A stretch of DNA of 64,000 nucleotides from Dendrophyllia cribrosa (GCA_024195265.1 JAJLRJ010000005.1:39084707-39148706), one strand, 5' to 3'. Counted from the stretch's first letter, positions 21,458 through 31,902 are shown. Program-made: numbers and translations. Notes: generated from the sequence alone by a model not told the origin.

Positions 21458-22156
21458 GGTTACAGTGTACCTTCGGGGGTGTCTCCAGTATAACAGCTCC
21501 AGCGTCTAAGATTACGCCTAATATACCTAAACCCAGATATCAAATTAAAGCTTTTAGAAATTAGAGCTGGCTATCTAAATATGGAAACCATTTGGTAATA
21601 AAATGAATTGTCGAATTTTTTACGACGTCTAAATTCGAACGTCCGAATCAGCTTTAAAACGCTATAACTCAAAGCGATTATTGTATTTTGCTAATTTGAT
21701 TTGTTCTCAGGTTTCCGGACACGAAGCGCTAAAAAAACGTGTCGGCGATTTCCCATATTCAATTGCAGTGAAAAGTTACAGAATATTTTCGAAAAAGAGA
21801 GAAATAAAATTGGAGTGATCGCACAGAAATGGCTCTTGACGAAAAAGTTTTCGGAAATAAGAAATTCGCCGACAAGTTTTTTTTTTTGTTGATTTATATG
21901 TTAGCCTAGCTTCTGTCCAAATTTGAGGAAAATCGAACAAATTCCCTTGAGTTGTAGCGTTTTAAAGCTGATTCGGACATTTGAATTTAGACGTCGTAAA
22001 AAAATTCGACAATTCATTTTATTACCAAATGGTTTCCATATTTAGATAGCCAGCTCTATAAGCTTTAATTTGATATCTGGGTTTAGGTATATTAAGCGTA
22101 ATCTTAAGACGCTAGTGCTGTTATACTGGAGACACCCCCAAAGGTACACGGTAACC
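21458..22156. mobile_element. TTAA foldback element nested in Harbinger
   Basis: TTAA at 21454-21457 and 22157-22160. Ends GGTTACAGTGTACCTTCGG and its inverse ...GGTACACGGTAACC. Arms about 240 bp each (21458-21690 and 21925-22156) are more than 90% similar by eye. The core (21700-21900) has one short ORF with no recognised domain. Kolobok- or piggyBac-type by its target site. Confidence 0.85.
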
Positions 22157-22320
22157 TTAAGTTTTAACTCGCTAACTGTGACGGAAATACAGATCGACCA
22201 GTTATACTGATTAAATAAAAAAAGGCCAAAGCGAATTTAAAATATTACAATTTAACCAAAAAACAAAAACGCCGAATACGGTAAATTTTAAACACCAAGT
22301 TCGTTTTATGAAATATAAAC

Positions 22321-22788
22321 TTACGACAGGAAAGATCGGCCGGCTACTATAGGGTTTAAATTAATTGTGGTCATCAAATTTTCACAGCTTTCCGTTTCCT
22401 TTGCCTTTAGCTCCAACATAGCAATCTCTAATTTAAGTTTTTTCCTTTTAAGCTTTAAATTATTCTGCTTTAATAGCAACGCCTTATACTGTTCTTCCAG
22501 CACCTTGTCGTGAGTTATCTTCCTCTTTTGGGGCTTTTCGCTTACCTCCGTAGTTTTTTTTACAGGTGGCTTTGACAACTTCAGCCGGCCGACGGCGTTT
22601 ACGGCCTCCGTTATCTCTTCCCAGATCTTGCTCTTCTTGGCATTCGTTACACAGGTTGTAAATTTGCTTTGTAGAATGTCCATGTGTTCTTCAAATTTTT
22701 CCGTTAAAACGGAAATTCTGAAGGAGAAAAGTTGCTTTGCGCACGTTTTTCGCTGGGGAGGCCATTTTAAAATAGAGATTTCCCGCAA
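22321..22788 (-). pseudogene. Harbinger Myb/SANT-like DNA-binding protein, frameshifted start
   Basis: Reads ISVLTEKFEEHMDILQSKF, VTNAKKSKIWEEITEAVNAV and then a Lys-rich coiled coil (LEEQYKALLLKQNNLKLKRK). The trihelix/Myb-like N-terminus with W-x-x-I-T-x-x-V-N-A-V is typical of the second protein of PIF/Harbinger elements, which brings the transposase to DNA. The natural start is probably ATG at 22765 (MASPAKNVRK), but an indel around 22720-22735 puts NFSPSE and ISVLTEK in different frames. The canonical 'KKKWSDLK' segment after the VNAVG turn is missing. Confidence 0.7.
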
Positions 22789-22996
22789 TTTTATAACTTA
22801 AACCGGCGCAAAATAAATTACAATTAATTAATATTATTCATTTTACGCTTAATCGCGGATTAGTTAATCGGCCGACTTATCTGCCTTTGACTTATCTGCT
22901 TTTGATCCGCGATTAGCTAACTCACGCTTAGGAAATTAATCGACGATTAGGCTAAATCGGCGATTAGTTTAATCGGGGTTTTGAACAACCGGGCCC

Positions 22997-23994
22997 TGCT
23001 TGTTAACCGTTGTTAAGAACTACCAATAAAGAAACATGCACCAAAGAAATAAAAAACGCGCCGAGTGCATTGTTGAGTTATATAAGCACGCGGTAATTTT
23101 TAAAAACACGAGAGAAGTGCAGAGAAGCACGCGCTGAAGGCGAGTGCTTCTCGCACTTCTCAAGTGTTCTTAAAAACTCCCAAGTGCTTCTATATAAGGG
23201 CCTGGTCGCACTAGGGAAATTTTGATCAAATTTGTCTTTGTTTAAGATAAAAATATGTCATTACATCAAGTTTCCTAATGCGACCGGTGTTTCGCAAATT
23301 TGAAAAAAAAAAAAAATTGGAAATTCCGGCTAAACTTCAGAGACACCGTAGTGTATGGGTGGGGTATTTGTCGATGTTCAAAAAATCTAAAAGCTTTCGT
23401 TCGAAGGAAAGAAACTGTTTCTACTTGAGCACCCGTTCACAGTTTGTGTTCTGTTGTCAAATTATATATACTCGAAAGAATGAAATGTATTTCAAATGTA
23501 TTTTACATTTTATTCTAATCATTTTGAACGCCATGACGACACCGAAACCGTGCGTCGTTCGATTTTATCGTTTATCTTTTACATGCTGATTTTATTTCAA
23601 AGGGAAATAAATAAATTAATGTGCCCGTCAGTTGCCAGTGGATGGGTAAATAATTTAATCCAGTGCACTTCTATGATTCTCTAATATTGTCAATATTGGC
23701 GGATCGCTTCCAAATACTCCAGGTGTAAAGCTATCAACAGTTTTCATTCCTTATGAATTTATTCATGGCAATGTATCACTAGCGACTTTAAATTGATAAA
23801 TATTGGGTTTTGTTTTTAAACGAGCCGACTCGAACGAACAGTGTGAGGTGTGATCATGACCACGGTGATCAATGTACGTGTATTTCCTGATATATTGACA
23901 ATGTCCATTGAATGAGATAATGACTAAACATTTTACACCAAGCGGTGACTGCAGGCATGCTGAAGTATTTGAATCACAACACGTTTCAACAGCC
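22997..23994. other. intergenic, DRAM-C upstream region, two hairpins
   Basis: One imperfect inverted repeat spans about 23085-23195 (TTTTTAAAAACACGAGAGAAG against CTTCTCAAGTGTTCTTAAAAA). A second spans about 23205-23285 (GGTCGCACTAGGGAAA against TTTCCTAATGCGACC) and resembles 31270-31300. The promoter of DRAM-C should lie within this span; no TATA box is called. Confidence 0.45.
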
Positions 23995-24681
23995 ATGGCG
24001 ACATTTTCTATCTCAGTTCATCTCTTGCCATTGCTGTGGCCTCTTTTGATCTGCGTTACAATCTTGACTCCGTATATTATAGCTGTATCGTTAGACCAGG
24101 TGTACCCGTTTTTACCAAGCATAAGTAAAACGGCAGCGTTTGAACCAGAAGGATCCATCTTTGGTTTTCTGATGACCTTTGTGGCGTTCTTCGGTCTGGT
24201 TATGGTTTCATGTCGTTATTTCCAACTCGAGGGATTTCAAAGCGACTTTGAGAAGGATACTTTACACAAGATTAAGTGGTTTAACAAGCTTGCTTTACCG
24301 TTTGGTTTTGTATGCATCCTAGGAGTTGTGATGGTGGCGAATTTTCGTTCTCCTCTAGATAAGGTATACGTAAGTAAAAATTGAACAGCAATTATGTTTC
24401 GATCGATAATCGATCGACATCTAAACAGGTCTTGTTTATTTCTTTACGCATTTTAGTATATCTGCCTTTGTCCCGACCGTCCGTCAGTGTTTTCGCTTTC
24501 GATGGCATTTTACTTGCATATTACTTCATAATTGGTGAAAATTTAAACATAAATGAATTTATATGCGGTGATCTTCATATCGTTATCAGTTATCTGATTT
24601 GGAACAAAGCAGTTTACAGCGGATGAACTAAATTCTTCAACTGAGAGGATGTTTTTGTTTGGCACCTTTATCACATCACTT

Positions 24682-24740
<59 letters not shown>

Positions 24741-27700
24741 TAATTATCATAATATTTGAACAAAAAGGTTCAAAATTAAAGCTGCGTGGTACTTGTGATA
24801 CAATGAATAATGAAAAAGTTAATTTTAAAAAGTGCCAAAAATTGAAAAATATCCCAGACGTTTCGGGCTTAGCCCTTCTTTAGTGGAATATGTTGCGTTC
24901 TTGTTTTATGCGTTATGTTGTGTTATGTTTTTCATTATTCATTACGTAGTTTATCGTCTTAATTTACAATATCAGAACTACGTAAATGACAGTTCCTTCC
25001 TCATTGAAACACCCAAAGTACCGTAAACCGCTTTCAGGAAGGTTGTTGTTATAACCCCCCTCCCCGGATATAACGTGACGTGACCAGTTAATGGCAAACT
25101 GATGAATCTCTCTCTATTCATCGCTCTCCAGCGCACGCTTTCTTTCTGTAGTCAAGGCACAATCATTAACCGACTGCATCCCAACGTAACCTTGTTCCCA
25201 GGATCTCTTTTCTTCCCCATTTCTCTCGCTCCAGGGGACGAGAAGAAGAGAGACCCTTGGGGACGAAGTTGAGCCCACCGAAGGAAAACGTGTTGAAAGG
25301 CGTTAGTCGGACATGAAATAATTCTTTCCAACAAACCGCAATAAAAAATATTAACTCAAGATATTCCAACGAAAGAAAATTCGCAGGACGTTACTCGACC
25401 ACGTGAAAATCCATTTAACCGCAATCATACAAATTAAAGAGATTAAACCTAAGAATGTCAATATATTTATTGTTTTATATGCAATGAAAGAATGGCAAAT
25501 ATTGTGCAAGAATTTTAAATGGCTGTGGTTAAGACCAACATTTTGGAAGAAAAAAACATAGGGTCCTTCACACACTTTTTCTAGTATATCATGCAATGTC
25601 ATAGTTTTTTTTTTAAAGAATATGTGAAAGATAGTGTTAGCATTTCAAAATTTGCAAAGCTTTTGATGATATGGTTGTGCGCATGCGTTTCTTCAGTACG
25701 GGAAACTACCGTATTTTCTCCGCCAAGGCGGCTTGTTCTTAAAGGGATGGTTTCACGGTTCGGCGCATGTGCACAGATTAATATGCTGTATTCGCTTTCT
25801 TATCAATTTTATCGGTTACAAAACACTCACATTTACTTCAATAATCACATACTATAATTAACACAAAAAAGCGAAAGATGACCAAAATTCACAGAAAGTT
25901 TCAACGGATTACACCGACAAAGTCAACACTGAATAAAACCTTTGACCCGAAGGATTTATTCTACGCTCTGGTGGCTTTCATGGCTTTCATGGGTATGTAT
26001 AATCATCCATTCAATCAGCGGACTGACCGCGACATTTTCACGGGCAAATTTCCCGCCAGAGTTATCTACTCGCTTCCAATTGGTATAAACAATGAAATTA
26101 AATGGATTACGTCATAGCTTGCACATGCGCCGAACCGCGAAACCCTCCCTTCAAAGTTAAGTCATATGACTTTGAATGAATCTTTGAAAAGGTCATGCAC
26201 AATCGAATATCTTCCCACGCAGAACGTCTCGGGATGTTGTATAAATTCTAGTTTGGATTTAGAGCTAAGCATTCTACATCACTGATTCACCTTATCACTC
26301 AAGATTGCTTCGGCCATTGATCAGGGCCAAATAAGTGCCGGTGTCTTCCTAGATCTGTCAAAAGCGTTCGATACCATGGATCATGATATTCTATTTTCTA
26401 AATTAGAACATTATGGTATTCGCGACTTAGCCCTTGAATGGATCAGGAACTACTTTTCGAAACGTGAATCAGTTTTAATTTCAAGAAATTTGCTCCTCGA
26501 CACAGCAGATCAAATGTGGTGTTCCACAAGGCTCTATTTTAGGCCCCCTTTTTTATTCTCTATATTCATGATATTTCAAACGTTTGCACGCAAACGGAAG
26601 CATTACGTTTTGCAGATGACAAAGCATTCGTTTTTTACACTCAGATATAAACCAGGAACAGTTAGTTATGAATAAGGAGCTCAGTAACGTAACATCGCTG
26701 CTTGGATGAAGGCCGCAAATAAACTTTCAGTCAATATTAATAATTAACTATTATAGCGCGAAAGCGCGCGTGATATCGCCTAATACTTAGCCGACGAGGC
26801 CGTAGGCCGAGTCGGCTAAAATTAGGCGATATCACGCAAGCTTGAGCGCTATAATAGTTTTATAATTCAACATATTGATAACAAAGCACTGTTTGAAGAA
26901 AAAATATAATAAAAAAAATAATAAAAAAAGAAGTTAAATAAAAAAGTTTACATATGTTTTACCGCGCGAAACTTGCAATATCACATATCATGAATGAAAG
27001 TGGCGCCTTTGTCAATATTGTGCAAGCTTGAACACTACAACTGTTTTTAATTCAACACATTGATAACAAATCACAGTTTCGAGAAAAAATTCATTGAGAT
27101 ATACAACCTTTCATTAAGTAAAAAGGCTAACAACAATATTTTACCTCGCACCATTTCTTAAACAACACGCAGCGAATTCCGAAACTTTTGCCAAGCTATA
27201 AAAATTAAGCTAATTTAGCGTACACAATCAGTTGAGAGTTAAGCTTAAGCTTAATTCTACGAAGAGCTTTCGTCTACTCAAAGAACGGGACAGAGTAGTG
27301 ACTGCAAGAATTAAAACACAGTAAAATGGCATAGAATGTCTTAGTTACAAGTGTTTCGTATCTTAAAAAGTTTAAAAAGGTCAATTCAGAATCAAAACAA
27401 ATTGAACAAACACACGGATACGAACCTAAACTGACATAGCGGCGAAAAGTCGGAAAGAACTGCAGTGTGGACAGTAAGCTTATGTCTTACAAAAATTCAC
27501 AGCTAAACGATACAAGAAACGTTTAAAACATCGTACCTGCAGTTGATTTGGCTTTTTATTCCCTTCCATCAGCACCAAATTTTCAAACATCGAAGTACGA
27601 TCTGAGTCGATCAATGTTTTTTACAAGCTTGCTCCTTTTTTCCTTTTTTAGCTCCTACAGCCGTAATGACGAGATAAGAAACTTTTCTGAGGAAGTATCA

Positions 27701-30700
27701 AGTCCATACCATATTCCAGAGGTGATTACCAAAGGAATTTTACGAAAATTGTGCTCCTTCATTCACTCCTTGTCGAGCGGTTAAACTTTGAACCAGTTTT
27801 CATTCAGCTACGCCAAGAAACAACACTGCGACCGCGACAACGCGAAAATTTCGCGCCTTTTTTGTCCTGACCAATCATGTGAACAATATTTTTCTCTTTT
27901 CTTTTCTTCTCTTTTTTTTCTTTCTTTCCCCGTTCACTCACTTTTTCGCCCAAAAACACGAAATTGCAGGCAGCAGTCATTTTCACTTTCCTTCAAAATG
28001 CGAAATTTACCGCCATCGCTGGTTATACGTCATGTAGACATAACGAATATCGATAACTTTTTGACCATATTTGGGCAGTGTATCAATGTGTTGAATTATA
28101 AGACCAATTATATAATATTCAAACTTCGACAAACGAAACTATCGAGTAATATATCTCTCTTCTTTGATAGTGAGCAACTTGAGCAAAAACAGGAAACTAA
28201 ATTCTTAGGTGTATATATTCCTGAAAATCTTTGTTGGAAATCACACATAAATTTTACCAATAATAAAATAGCAAAATCTGTCGGAATAATTTATACGGTC
28301 GCGTTATCTCTTGTCTACCAGCCCTAAGTTATCCTTATATTATACCTTATATATCCTTATCTAAGGTACTGTAACATAGTTTGGTCACCTACTTATGTTA
28401 CTCATTTGAACAGAATTTATCACTTACATAAACGCGTTGTCCGTGCCTTAGGTAACTCTGAGTATCGTGTTCACTTCGCCCCTTTGCTCTTGTCTACCAG
28501 CACTAAATTATCCTTATATTATACCCTTATATATCCTTGTAAAATTCATTAATAATTCATGAGGGTGATGACCAATCCAACAACAGTATTCAAGTCACAT
28601 GTATACCTTTGTAAATCCCAATACATATATAAACTGTCTGAAAGCACGGGGAGGGTTTGAATAGGTAGCAGGGAAATGTTGGGGTTGATGAATGAATACA
28701 GAATATTAATTAGCTTCATTAGTATTCTGTATCTAGATACAGAATACTAATGAAGCTAATTAGTATTCTGTAACTGATACAGAATACTAATTATGTACAT
28801 GTAACTCAGCCACTAGCTTCTTTGGAAAGCAACCAACAAGAGCCCCCTTCCATTTATTTACTTTTCACTAAATAACTAAATAACGATTTATGCCACAGGC
28901 CAGTAAATAGAGCGTTTTCGGGGGATATCGACCGCCGCATTGATTTGTTACTTCGCCAATAAATTTACTAAGCCAGAAGTTTACTGTTTCCGCTGTCATA
29001 ACCTCCAGCTTGCAGCTTAATTCTTGAACGTTTTCCACCCTGCAGTTTCTCGCCTCCAAGGCTACAGTTTCATTTTCGGGATTTTTGTTAGCCCTTGCCT
29101 GCTGCCACTGTTCAAATATTTTAACGGCCCACTTCGTGCTGTTTTTAGTGTTTTGGGGAGTCACATCCTTGAGCAGAGAATTTTTTTCCGATAAACTTTT
29201 CGGAGGACGAAAGCGCGTGGACGCCATTTCGCTCTTCTAAAATAAAATAAATGTTATGCTAATCCCTTTGCGTTCATCGGATTAACTTCATTCATATAAC
29301 AACCAATCAAATTGAATGTAAACAACATTCTTCACACTTTGTATGACATTCATTTCACAAGTCAGATACAATATTCGCGTCCGATCTGTATGGGATTTAC
29401 AATGGCTCGCCTTCGGCTCGCCATTGTAAATACCCATACAGATCTCCCGCTCATATTGTATCTATCACTTATCTAAGGTACTGTAACATAGTTTGGTCAC
29501 CTACGTATGTTACTCATTTGAACAGAATTTATCTTTTACATAAACGCGTTGTCCGTGCCTTAGCTAACTCTGAGTATCGTGTTCACTCTGCCTCGTTATT
29601 TGCCAAACTCAAAATTGTAGATATATTCAGTGTTACTTCGTTTCAAATCGCTAAATTTATGCTTTGCTTTTTAAAATTTATTTATAACTGATGGCCAGGT
29701 GCACACACATGCCACCAGATCTGCAATAAATTACAGATCACACTTCTGTCGTACAAACACTAAACAGTTTACTAAGTATACTTGGGTCCAAAAAATTGGA
29801 ATTTTCTTCCAGTGTCTGTCTCAAACTCCTCCACTTTGATCTCAAGCACAAACCTTCAAGACTGATTTTAGGAAATTGTACCCCCATTATTTCAATCAAT
29901 AACAAAATCATGAGGGACTTCATTTCTACAAGCCTTTGGCTTCTTGTGGTCTCTTCACCACTCACTATTTTGATCCTTTTAATTATATAACGTATATGAC
30001 GTGCTATATTCAGTATATTGTAATTATAGAATCATAATGTATCTCAATCTGCAATGCTACGTATGAGGTGTGGTGGTGAATAAATAACTGATAAATAAAT
30101 GTTTGTTGTTTAAGAAGCTTTGCTGTAAGAGTACATTTAAAGCTACACACTCATGATGCAGAAAAATACGCGTATAAGAACCAAGATTTTTCAAGATAGC
30201 CTAAAAAGGTTCCCATATATTAGCTTTTTTTTTGTTGTCTGCTGAGAATTTAGGCTATTTAGGTTCATTTTTCTGAAGAGAAAAAGGTGCTGCTGCAGGT
30301 CAAACAACTAGGTCCCCTGATTTTATATTTTTTCTGATTTTCCAAATAAGAACCTGTTTCACCTTTTAGTCTCAACAGTCTTAATATTCAATGGTTATTT
30401 AATGCCAATATGATAGCCCACAGATCTCTTAATCCACTAGTTCTTATACGTGAGCTTTTACTAATATTCGTTTGGCATTGATCTTTTTTTCTCCAGGAAG
30501 ACAGCGCCATAGGCAAGGTGCATGATGCAGGGACCGTGTTACTTATTGCCAGCGGAGTTCTTTACTACTGGCTCCAGACCCTTATCAGTTATCACGCGGT
30601 CAAAGTTGGCCTCAATACCAAATGCACGTTTTACTTCCGGTTAGCTGTGTCCTGTATTTTGACCTTCGCTGGGGTGGGGTACCCCTTCTTTAAATGGTAC

Positions 30701-30967
30701 TCCTACACACTGTTCAGGGGAAGTAACAGTTCCATCAAAGTGGCATATTGGCAACCAAAGAACGGTGGTTATACTCTTCATGTGGTCAACTGCGCTGGTG
30801 AATGGATCGCATGCTTGTGTTTGGCGATTTACGCGGCATCGTTTTACAAAGAGTTTCAAAAATTATCCATTATTACTGAAGTTTGTTACGCTGAAAATGA
30901 TAAATTGAAAGAGAGAACTGAAGAAAGCAGATTACTCGAAGTTAATACAAAGCAGAGAAGTGGATGA
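23995..30967 (+). CDS. DRAM-C: DRAM/TMEM150 family protein, exons 23995-24363 and 30497-30967
   Basis: Plus-strand DRAM paralogue, predicted 279 aa. Exon 1 (123 codons) begins MATFSISVHLLPLLWPL and has ILTPYIIAVSLDQVYPFLPS, ISKTAAFEPEGSIFGFLMTF and a KIKWFNK loop, ending GATAAG|GTATAC. Exon 2 follows TTTTTCTCCAG and reads EDSAIGKVHDAGTVLL, YYWLQTLISYHAVK, a loop with WQPKNGGYTLHV, helix 6 (GEWIACLCLAIYAAS) and FYKEFQKLS. It then has a hydrophilic tail with ESRLLEV, possibly a dileucine-type sorting signal (inference). Helices lie near residues 7-27, 53-74, 96-113, 136-160, 168-188 and 222-242. The ATG is the Met aligned with DRAM-A MTTF; an in-frame upstream Met at 23908 is less conserved. 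The 6133-bp intron holds at least six transposon remnants. Confidence 0.9.
24677..24740. repeat. (TA)n microsatellite
   Basis: About 30 TA units with one G interruption, in the DRAM-C intron. Confidence 0.95.
24838..24892 (-). ncRNA. hammerhead-ribozyme-like remnant
   Basis: On the minus strand: CTAAAGAAGGGCTAAGCCCG then AAACGTCTGG. This has the layout of a small type-I hammerhead: core CUGANGA (here CTAAAGA, G5 changed to A), a GGGC/GCCC stem II, the invariant GAAA and a GUC cleavage triplet. Such motifs occur in terminal repeats of Penelope-like elements. The core substitution should make it inactive. Confidence 0.35.
25187..25274. repeat. palindromic mini-MITE relative
   Basis: AACCTTGTTCCCAGGATCTC is mirrored by GAGACCCTTGGGGACGAAGTT, with a CTCCAGGGG loop. 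Related to the 54-bp palindrome at 1641-1695. In the DRAM-C intron. Confidence 0.55.
25743..26150. mobile_element. TTAA-type MITE in DRAM-C intron
   Basis: The left end AGGGATGGTTTCACGGTTCG follows TTAA (25739-25742). The right end CGAACCGCGAAACCCTCCCT is followed by TCAA (26151-26154, one change from TTAA). TIRs about 35 bp include CGGCGCATGTGCA. An internal 79-residue ORF (25878-26117) has no recognised domain. Confidence 0.7.
26175..26745 (+). pseudogene. non-LTR retrotransposon (CR1/Jockey-like) RT fragment
   Basis: Frameshifted but readable reverse transcriptase: IFEKVMHNR, FGFRAKHSTSLIHLI, then GQISAGVFLDLSKAFDT and MDHDILFSKLEHYGIRDLAL. A decayed GVPQGSILGP region and FADDxxxFYT-like and NKLSVNI pieces follow. 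The block order (FGFR-HST, LSKAFDTxDH, PQGS, FADD) is that of CR1/L2/Jockey-type LINEs. It continues at about 28095 after an insertion. Sense-oriented in the DRAM-C intron. Confidence 0.75.
26746..28094. mobile_element. insertion splitting the LINE, palindromic left end
   Basis: LINE sequence stops at NKLSVNI and resumes at NYIIFKLRQTK near 28101. The left part holds a strong palindrome (CGTGATATCGCCTAAT ... ATTAGGCGATATCACG, 26769-26836). TATAATTCAACATATTGAT (26861) recurs inverted at the right edge (ATCAATGTGTTGAATTATA, about 28082-28100) and directly near 27047. Short internal ORFs (27548-27784) are not recognised. Superfamily unknown. Confidence 0.5.
28095..28540 (+). pseudogene. LINE 3' part with internal 180-bp duplication
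   Basis: Continues the RT/C-terminal region: NYIIFKLRQTKLSSNISLF, KFLGVYIPENLCWKSHINF, then YCNIVWSPTYVTHLNRIYHL and HKRVVRALGNSEYRVHFAPL. The phrase CTCTTGTCTACCAGC with the following 40 bp (28308-28360) is repeated at 28490-28540. The second repeat unit is broken by the next insertion. Confidence 0.75.
28541..29465. mobile_element. Crypton-related insertion with palindromic flanks
   Basis: This fills the gap between the two halves of the duplicated LINE segment (…ATATATCCTT / TATCTAAGGTACTG…). Hairpin clusters lie on both sides: AGTATTCTGTATC-type palindromes at 28695-28795, and GATACAATATxxGCG...GTAAATxCCATACAGAT, a 110-bp palindrome at 29366-29462. It contains the minus-strand ORF at 28868-29227. 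Confidence 0.55.
28868..29227 (-). CDS. Crypton/ZMYM/QRICH1-type N-terminal domain protein (119 aa)
   Basis: ORF of 119 codons from MASTRFRPPKSLSEKN. It contains WAVKIFEQWQQARANKNP and later LEVMTAETVNFWLSKFIGEV, NQCGGRYPPKTLYLLACGIN, RYL. The 'WA-x-x-x-F-xxW ... FWLxKFxxEVxxxxGxxYPPxTLYxLxCGIxRYL' pattern is the core-binding N-terminal region of Crypton-type tyrosine recombinases and their domesticated relatives (ZMYM2/3/4, QRICH1, KIAA1958). The catalytic R-H-R-Y domain is absent here: a stop follows RYLVI, though a further exon or a non-catalytic derivative is possible. Likely the coding remnant of the 28541-29465 insertion. Confidence 0.6.
   Translation of the reverse strand: MASTRFRPPKSLSEKNSLLKDVTPQNTKNSTKWAVKIFEQWQQARANKNPENETVALEARNCRVENVQELSCKLEVMTAETVNFWLSKFIGEVTNQCGGRYPPKTLYLLACGINRYLVI
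29466..30000 (+). pseudogene. LINE 3' end, resumed after insertion
   Basis: Resumes with LRYCNIVWSPTYVTHLNRIY and LLHKRVVRALANSEYRVHSA, then SLFAKLKIVDIFSVTSFQIA and, frameshifted, the terminal part to KTDFRKLYPHYF. Followed by a TGATAAATAAAT tail near 30090. Confidence 0.7.
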
Positions 30968-31488
30968 CGAATAAAATTCATGATACCGTAATGATTTGGT
31001 TTTGGGCGCGGGACATTATTTATTTTGTGAGCTCAAGAGGGAACATATTTCGGTTTTGACATAAACATCTTTGCGTGTAAAAAAAACTTCAGCATTAAAA
31101 ATAATTATACTGCAGGATAAGTAAGAGTAAGAATACGGATGTAAAACGTAATTTAAAAAAAATCTATTCTATGTCAATAACTTGTCTTCTTCATCAAAAG
31201 CAAACATTCCAGGACAAGGACGCTTATTGGTCGGTGTAGGGGCGCTTATTCAATAGCAGACTTATGCTGTGTTCACACTAGGGAAAAATTAGACATGTTC
31301 AGTCTGATCACGAATGAAACATCTTTTACTGTAAAAGGTGTTCACATCAGGCGGCGCATTGCGCGAGTCATGATCAAAACAAGTTTATTCTGAGTACGGA
31401 TTGAAACTACCTCAGCACCCTAAGCGGTAAAGTTGCTGGATTTTAGAAATGAAAACCTTATTGTGAAGTGCATATAAGAGTAAAATAC
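30968..31488. other. DRAM-C 3' flank
   Basis: Downstream of the DRAM-C stop; a short 3' UTR should lie here. A candidate AATAAA lies at 30970-30975, immediately after the stop, which is too close to be convincing. Nothing else recognised. Confidence 0.35.
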
Positions 31489-31697
31489 CTTGGAGGATTT
31501 TTATTATGTATTCGTTGGCCTGATCCAAGTCTTTCTCCTGTCTGTACACAGCGCAGATGAAATTAAATACTTTTGTGAGAATGGACGGCCAGTTTCCTGA
31601 ATTATGACGCATTGCACGCGCACAGACATCCCAACACGTGGCCAGACAATCATCCATTTTGTTCTGTCCAAAGGATATGAGCTGACATGATTGCTTC
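31489..31697 (-). CDS. candidate internal exon, unidentified protein
   Basis: A fully open minus-strand segment between a TTTCTTTAAAG acceptor and CTCCAAG|GTATTT donor reads KQSCQLISFGQNKMDDCLAT, then CWDVCARAMRHNSGNWPSIL, TKVFNFICAVYRQEKDLDQA and NEYIIKILQ. Amphipathic and helix-rich, Cys-rich at the start. No family recognised; TPR-like helical repeat sequence is possible. Partner exons were not found nearby. An overlapping ORF in another frame is probably a shadow. Confidence 0.35.
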
Positions 31698-31860
31698 CTT
31701 TAAAGAAACAAAACAACATATACTCAGTAATAGCAATTAATTAAAAAGGGAAGAGCTATTTCTCAGTAGATTTGGAAGGAAAGGGACTGAGGTGGCTGGG
31801 GCGCGGAAGCTTCAGGTTTCACGGAGACAATTCATAAAAGATAGCAGCTCTCCCGATCCT

Positions 31861-31902
31861 CCCCCCCCCCCCCCCCCCAACCCCCCCCCCCCCCCCCCCC
31901 CC
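31861..31902. repeat. poly-C tract
   Basis: Long C run with two A interruptions. Confidence 0.9.

Larger units (their letters stand above)
21043..22996. mobile_element. PIF/Harbinger-type transposon, degraded
   Basis: Terminal repeats GGGCCCGGTTGTTCAAAAC and the inverse GTTTTGAACAACCGGGCCC. Sub-terminal zones on both sides are packed with the motif CGATTAxx/TTAATCGG in both orientations. A plus-strand HARBI1-like N-terminal fragment and a minus-strand Myb/SANT-like protein face each other, the usual two-gene layout of PIF/Harbinger elements. A 699-bp TTAA element is nested inside. The target duplication is unclear (flanks CCT/TGC). Confidence 0.8.

Noticed and set aside
27788..28327. 179-aa ORF as a host gene
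   Set aside because: Its C-terminal part (KFLGVYIPENLCWKSHIN) is LINE sequence, and its N-terminal part is AT-rich insertion read through by chance.
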